Shown here piece by piece: positions 5,700 through 8,497 of a stretch of 8,497 bases of DNA. The notes below the pieces were generated by a model that had not been told where the DNA came from, searched no databases, and was given only the letters and a program-made list of their open reading frames with translations. How positions within the stretch are numbered: position 1 is the first letter of the stretch; every line of letters starts with the position of its first letter. The DNA is taken from the NCBI GenBank assembly GCA_021201175.1, contig JAJQFK010000227.1, positions 1 through 8,497 on the forward strand. Reading direction: 5' to 3'. The position numbers and the translations under genes are program-made. The DNA comes from Candidatus Gastranaerophilales bacterium (GTDB taxonomy: Bacteria; Cyanobacteriota; Vampirovibrionia; Gastranaerophilales; Gastranaerophilaceae).

Positions 5700-6261
5700 A
5701 AAGTTCAAAACCGCTATAAGATATATCTATTTCGTCCTGAGTAATTCCGATGTACCTCAGTGTTACGGAGGGCGACGAATGGTTTAAAATTTTTTGTAAA
5801 AGTGCCAAATTATTATTTTGTTTATAAAAAAAATATCCGAAAGTTTTTCGCATTGTATGTGTACCTGCATTAATATCTATTTTCAATTCTTTGCATGCTT
5901 TGTTTAAAAATCTGTAAACTTGCGATCTATCAAGTCTTTTATGTTTTTTTCCGACAAACAAAGGAACTTCATTTTCAAATGAATAAATTTTACTCCGTTC
6001 TTCCAAATAAGATTTTATAAGCTTTTGAAGCTTCATGTTTAATGGAAAACGTTTATATTTCCCTGTTTTTTTCTCTTTTAATTCCACATAATTTTTACCG
6101 TCCACATCCTCAACATTAAGCCCTAAAATATCCGAGATTCTAAGCCCTGTATTTATTCCTAATGTAAATATTATCCTGTTGCGAGTGCTAACGTGTTCTA
6201 AATATTGCTCAATCATTTCAATCTCTTTTTTACTTTTAATTGGTTCTACTAAATTTTTCAT
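5698..6261 (-). CDS. Minimal tyrosine recombinase (FimB/RecV-size)
   Basis: Tyrosine recombinases cut and rejoin DNA at two sites through a Tyr-DNA intermediate. This 187-aa protein is almost only the catalytic domain. The full active set is visible: Arg41 in TGLRISD, a beta-hairpin Lys near 65-68 (KKTGK), His135 and Arg138 in THTMRKTFG, His161 in ILNHSS and Tyr170 in TLRYIG. Phage and ICE integrases are usually 300-400 aa with arm- and core-binding domains in front. Here only about 25 residues precede the catalytic domain, as in FimB/FimE and some phase-variation recombinases of Clostridia. The ATG at 6259-6261 has a Shine-Dalgarno sequence 9 bases away. Its stop is 4 bases from a candidate recombination site, and the next gene on the same strand is the DHHW/MBOAT operon. 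No excisionase, phage or conjugation genes are nearby, which favours a local DNA inverter over mobile-element integrase; a remnant of an element cannot be excluded. Confidence 0.93.
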   Translation of the reverse strand: MKNLVEPIKSKKEIEMIEQYLEHVSTRNRIIFTLGINTGLRISDILGLNVEDVDGKNYVELKEKKTGKYKRFPLNMKLQKLIKSYLEERSKIYSFENEVPLFVGKKHKRLDRSQVYRFLNKACKELKIDINAGTHTMRKTFGYFFYKQNNNLALLQKILNHSSPSVTLRYIGITQDEIDISYSGFEL

Positions 6262-6270
6262 ACTTTACAT

Positions 6271-6276
6271 TCCTTT
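6271..6276 (-). promoter_or_regulatory. Ribosome binding site of the recombinase gene
   Basis: AAAGGA on the minus strand, 9 bases before the ATG at 6259-6261, supports this start. Confidence 0.6.
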
Positions 6277-6314
6277 CTGCTTAAAATTTTTCTAGCAAAC
6301 TCCCGGGAAAGGTT

Positions 6315-6340
6315 TTCACATTAAAAAACGTAATGTAAAT
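6315..6340. promoter_or_regulatory. Inverted repeat ACATTA-N7-TAATGT, possible operator upstream of the recombinase
   Basis: ACATTA (6318-6323) and TAATGT (6331-6336) are perfect inverted arms 7 bases apart. The wider motif TTYACATT occurs at 6315-6322 (plus), on the minus strand ending at 6333, and again on the plus strand at 6264-6271 next to the recombinase start. The spacing fits a dimeric regulator binding in the divergent region between the recombinase and the FlhA-like gene. Low-complexity AT-rich sequence makes chance possible. Confidence 0.3.
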
Positions 6341-6399
6341 AAAATTTTACAAAGTCCGTAATTATAAATTCTTTTGGTTATTTATTTTTTTAATATAAA

Positions 6400-6408
6400 T
6401 GATATTAT
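6400..6408 (+). promoter_or_regulatory. Candidate extended -10 promoter of the FlhA-like gene
   Basis: TGA-TATTAT is an extended -10 motif with a five-of-six box at 6403-6408. No clear -35 box lies at the usual distance. It predicts a transcript start near 6415, about 24 bases before the ATG. It has the same TGA-extended form as the candidate promoter of the acylation operon. Confidence 0.45.
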
Positions 6409-6427
6409 ATTAGAAGTTCGTTTTAAT

Positions 6428-6432
6428 AAGGA
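6428..6432 (+). promoter_or_regulatory. Ribosome binding site of the FlhA-like gene
   Basis: AAGGA ends 6 bases before the ATG at 6439 and fixes the start of this gene, ruling out a longer protein with an N-terminal membrane domain. Confidence 0.7.
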
Positions 6433-6438
6433 TTTTAT

Positions 6439-7902
6439 ATGTATAAACCGACAAGAAATGTATATACAATCAGAATGTGCCCGTATAATGACAATGAACA
6501 GCTTGAAAATTTACTAAATTCAATGTCAGAGGACGGTTGGGATATTTATTCAATGCAAGAACTTGAAAATGATGACGGATTTTACTACAACTGCATTTTT
6601 ATAAAAGAAATTGACAATGAAGATTCCGCTTTAAATGAAAGTTCTGATTTTCTTAACTTTAAATCCCGTATTGAGAGAATTATAAACCCTGAACTTGACC
6701 CTTATGAATTATGCATTGATATTCAGAAAAAAATAAAAGATAAACGTCAAAAAATTTCACAGGTTAAAGCTCTCATTGATGATACTTCCGAGGACTCAAG
6801 AGCAATTCTTAATGATGAACTGTCAAAACATATAAATGAACTTGAAAGCCTGAAAAAAAAGCTTGCAGATGTCATAAATCCCGATATAATGGAGCAAAAA
6901 CTCGGCGAACAAAAAATAACCTTATCATTAAGCGAAGAACTTATTGAAATTTTAGATTCCGATAACGAATTTAATATTCTTTCTCAAATTGTTCTTATAA
7001 GGCAAAACCTTACAGAAAATTTAGGTTATATAATTCCTAAAATAAAAATAGAAATTGATGACTCGCTTGAAGAAAATGAGTTTGCCGTTAAAATAAGAGG
7101 TATTCCCGTAATACATTCTCATGCTTATTGCAATTATAATATGTTTATAAAAAAAGAATTGAATCTTGTTGAATCAATTGAAAATTCTTTTGAAGATATT
7201 GATTTAATTACGGAAGAACCCGTTGTTTGGATAGAAGAAATTAAATCCAAAGATTATTGGGCAAAAGGTCTTGATGCTGCCGATTATATTTCAAGAGTTA
7301 TTGAATACACAGTCATCAGAAACATTGATGATATCTTTGATTATTCCGATATGAACAGATACATTGAAATAGTCGGAAATCAAAATCTGTATCTTGTTGA
7401 AAATATTATTCCGGATTATATTTCGGTCGCAGAATTGAAATATATTCTCACAAATTTAATAAAGGAAAGAATTTCAATTAAAGATATTGTTTATATATTT
7501 GAAAAAATAAATGACTTTGCGGATGAAACAAACAGAGAGGACTTACTGGCGAGAATAAGAATTTCTTTAGCCGGACAAATAAGCCGTTACTTATGTGTTG
7601 AACCGGAACATACTATCTATGCATTTGAACTTTCGGAAGAAAGCTTAAAAGTATTTTCACCGGCTAAATCAAATGAGGAAGTTATCAGAATTGACAGTAA
7701 AAAAGTAGAAGAATTGGTATCTAAGTTAAAAGAAAATATACAAAAAACAAATTATGATTTAAAAGACATTGTTCTTATTGCGCCAATGAAAATAAGACAC
7801 ATAGTATATCTTGTTTTATCAAGACTTATGCCAAATATAAAAGTTGCGGCGCGGGAAGAATTATTATTTGAATACCGGCTGCAAATTATCGGAAAAATTT
7901 AA
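6439..7902 (+). CDS. Soluble FlhA (FHIPEP) C-terminal-domain protein with DUF4177-like N-terminus and coiled coil
   Basis: This 487-aa protein has three parts. Residues about 7-58 (VYTIRMCPYNDNEQLENLLNS, then GWDIYSM and a closing strand) resemble a DUF4177-type small alpha/beta domain. Residues about 92-150 are a charged coiled coil. Residues about 158-487 match the cytoplasmic domain of FlhA/FHIPEP export-gate proteins: LSLSEELIEILD with IRQNLTENLGYIIPKIKI (187-204) and KIRGIPV (218-224), the WIEE and YWAKGLDAADYISRVIEYTVIRNIDDIF region (264-300), and YISVAELKYILTNLIKERISIKDIVYIFEKINDFA (327-361), followed by the C-terminal LIAPMKIRHIVYLVLSRLMP (446-465). Real FlhA has eight membrane helices in front of this domain; here none exist, and the well-placed Shine-Dalgarno sequence shows they are not merely missed. 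It stands alone, without other flagellar or secretion genes. It may be a scaffold reusing the export-gate fold for binding partners. The exact function is unknown. Confidence 0.82.
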   Translation: MYKPTRNVYTIRMCPYNDNEQLENLLNSMSEDGWDIYSMQELENDDGFYYNCIFIKEIDNEDSALNESSDFLNFKSRIERIINPELDPYELCIDIQKKIKDKRQKISQVKALIDDTSEDSRAILNDELSKHINELESLKKKLADVINPDIMEQKLGEQKITLSLSEELIEILDSDNEFNILSQIVLIRQNLTENLGYIIPKIKIEIDDSLEENEFAVKIRGIPVIHSHAYCNYNMFIKKELNLVESIENSFEDIDLITEEPVVWIEEIKSKDYWAKGLDAADYISRVIEYTVIRNIDDIFDYSDMNRYIEIVGNQNLYLVENIIPDYISVAELKYILTNLIKERISIKDIVYIFEKINDFADETNREDLLARIRISLAGQISRYLCVEPEHTIYAFELSEESLKVFSPAKSNEEVIRIDSKKVEELVSKLKENIQKTNYDLKDIVLIAPMKIRHIVYLVLSRLMPNIKVAAREELLFEYRLQIIGKI

Positions 7903-8497
7903 AACAAATAATCAAATTCAAGATGACCGATTTTTACAACGTCACCCTCTTGAACACCGGCTTCTTTTAATGCTTCAAATACCCCCATTGATTTAAGGAT
8001 ATTTTGAAATCTGTATAATTGTTCCGTGTTGCGTCCGTCGGTCACATTTGCGAGCCTGAATATTTTTCCGCCCTCAACAACAAATGTGTGTTTATCAATC
8101 TTATAAACACTGTAAGAACTGTCATCATTATAAACAGCACCCTCATCTTCTTCGACGTCAATATTTATTATTGGCTTTGGAATTTCATCAACTTTCTTTG
8201 AAACAAAATGCATAAATTCTGCCAAATTTTCTCCGGTAACTGCCGAAATTAAGAAAACGTCCTGAGAAATTTCTTTGAACTCTTTTAAAAATCTTTCTCT
8301 GGTTTCAACATCCAGTGAATCAATTTTATTTAAAGCTACAATCTGATAAACTTTTGAAAGCTGTTCGGAATGTTTTTTTAATTCCGAATTTATAATTTTA
8401 TAGTTTTCTATTGGATTCTCTTTTGTCAAATCTACCAGATGGATAAGGAATCTGCATCTTTCAACGTGCCTTAAAAATTCATGACCGAGTCCGGTGC
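7899..8497 (-). CDS. obg: GTPase Obg (CgtA), C-terminal part, cut by the window end
   Basis: Obg is an essential ribosome-associated GTPase involved in 50S assembly and stress signalling. Only the last 198 residues are in the window. The frame is open to the window edge and begins inside the switch II region of the G domain (TGLGHEFLRHVERCRFLIHLVD), so a TTG at 8427-8429 that could be taken as a start is internal. In window numbering the G4 motif NKID is at 56-59 and the G5 motif SAVTG at 84-88. From about 127 comes the Obg-specific C-terminal (OCT) domain, with FVVEGGKIFRL, TDGRNTEQLYRFQNILKSMG and GVQEGDVVKIGHLEFDYLF. The N-terminal Obg fold and P-loop lie outside. Its stop codon overlaps that of the convergent FlhA-like gene. 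Confidence 0.96.
   Translation of the reverse strand, partial: TGLGHEFLRHVERCRFLIHLVDLTKENPIENYKIINSELKKHSEQLSKVYQIVALNKIDSLDVETRERFLKEFKEISQDVFLISAVTGENLAEFMHFVSKKVDEIPKPIINIDVEEDEGAVYNDDSSYSVYKIDKHTFVVEGGKIFRLANVTDGRNTEQLYRFQNILKSMGVFEALKEAGVQEGDVVKIGHLEFDYLF

Noticed and set aside
6301..6308. TCCCGGGA palindrome in an AT-rich intergenic region
   Set aside because: It is a short isolated 8-base palindrome with no repeated partner, so there is no basis to call it functional.
8427..8429. TTG at 8429 (minus) as start of a short Obg-like protein
   Set aside because: In-frame codons upstream encode conserved Obg G-domain sequence (GLGHEFLRHVER), so this codon is internal.

Overview
The window is very AT-rich and gene-dense, with short gaps and a mix of housekeeping genes (clpP, obg) and accessory genes. 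The ClpP sequence has a cyanobacterial flavour (for example the stretch around TIC-G-AASMGAFLLS and KGKRM-LP). Together with low GC, an MBOAT/DHHW acylation pair and a DUF4177-like/FlhA-like protein, this suggests a gut non-photosynthetic cyanobacterial relative (Vampirovibrionia/Gastranaerophilales) or, less likely, a low-GC Firmicute. The taxonomy is an inference from protein texture only.

Layout from left to right: (a) 1-1148 (+), the 3' part of a large unknown protein built from helical repeats behind a Thr/Glu-rich linker. (b) 1158-1748 (-), clpP, convergent with (a) and carrying its own promoter. (c) 1821-2357 (+), an unrecognised 178-aa protein divergent from clpP. (d) 2362-5508 (-), a two-gene operon of a DHHW/AlgJ-like SGNH protein followed by an MBOAT (AlgI/DltB-like) membrane O-acyltransferase, together a cell-envelope polysaccharide acylation module. 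(e) 5509-5697, a 189-bp non-coding segment. (f) 5698-6261 (-), a minimal tyrosine recombinase of 187 aa. (g) 6439-7902 (+), a soluble protein that joins a DUF4177-like N-terminus and a coiled coil to the cytoplasmic domain of the flagellar/type III export protein FlhA, without the membrane domain. (h) 7899-8497 (-), the C-terminal part of the GTPase Obg, cut by the window end.

The most interesting structure is (d)+(e)+(f). The gap between the recombinase gene and the acylation operon is bounded by inverted repeats matching at 18 of 19 positions (5518-5536 and 5675-5693). Each can be laid out as an 11-6-11 bp tyrosine-recombinase-type site with the same asymmetric 6-bp core (TATCTA), in opposite orientation. 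Between them lies an extended -10 promoter (TGA-TATGAT on the minus strand) pointing at the acylation operon. The arrangement is what a FimB/RecV-type phase-variation switch would look like: the small recombinase would invert about 150 bp and switch surface-polysaccharide acylation on and off. This is a hypothesis from sequence. Inversion itself cannot be seen in a single assembled orientation.

No tRNA, rRNA, CRISPR array or complete insertion sequence was seen. No gene-free stretch exceeds 190 bases.
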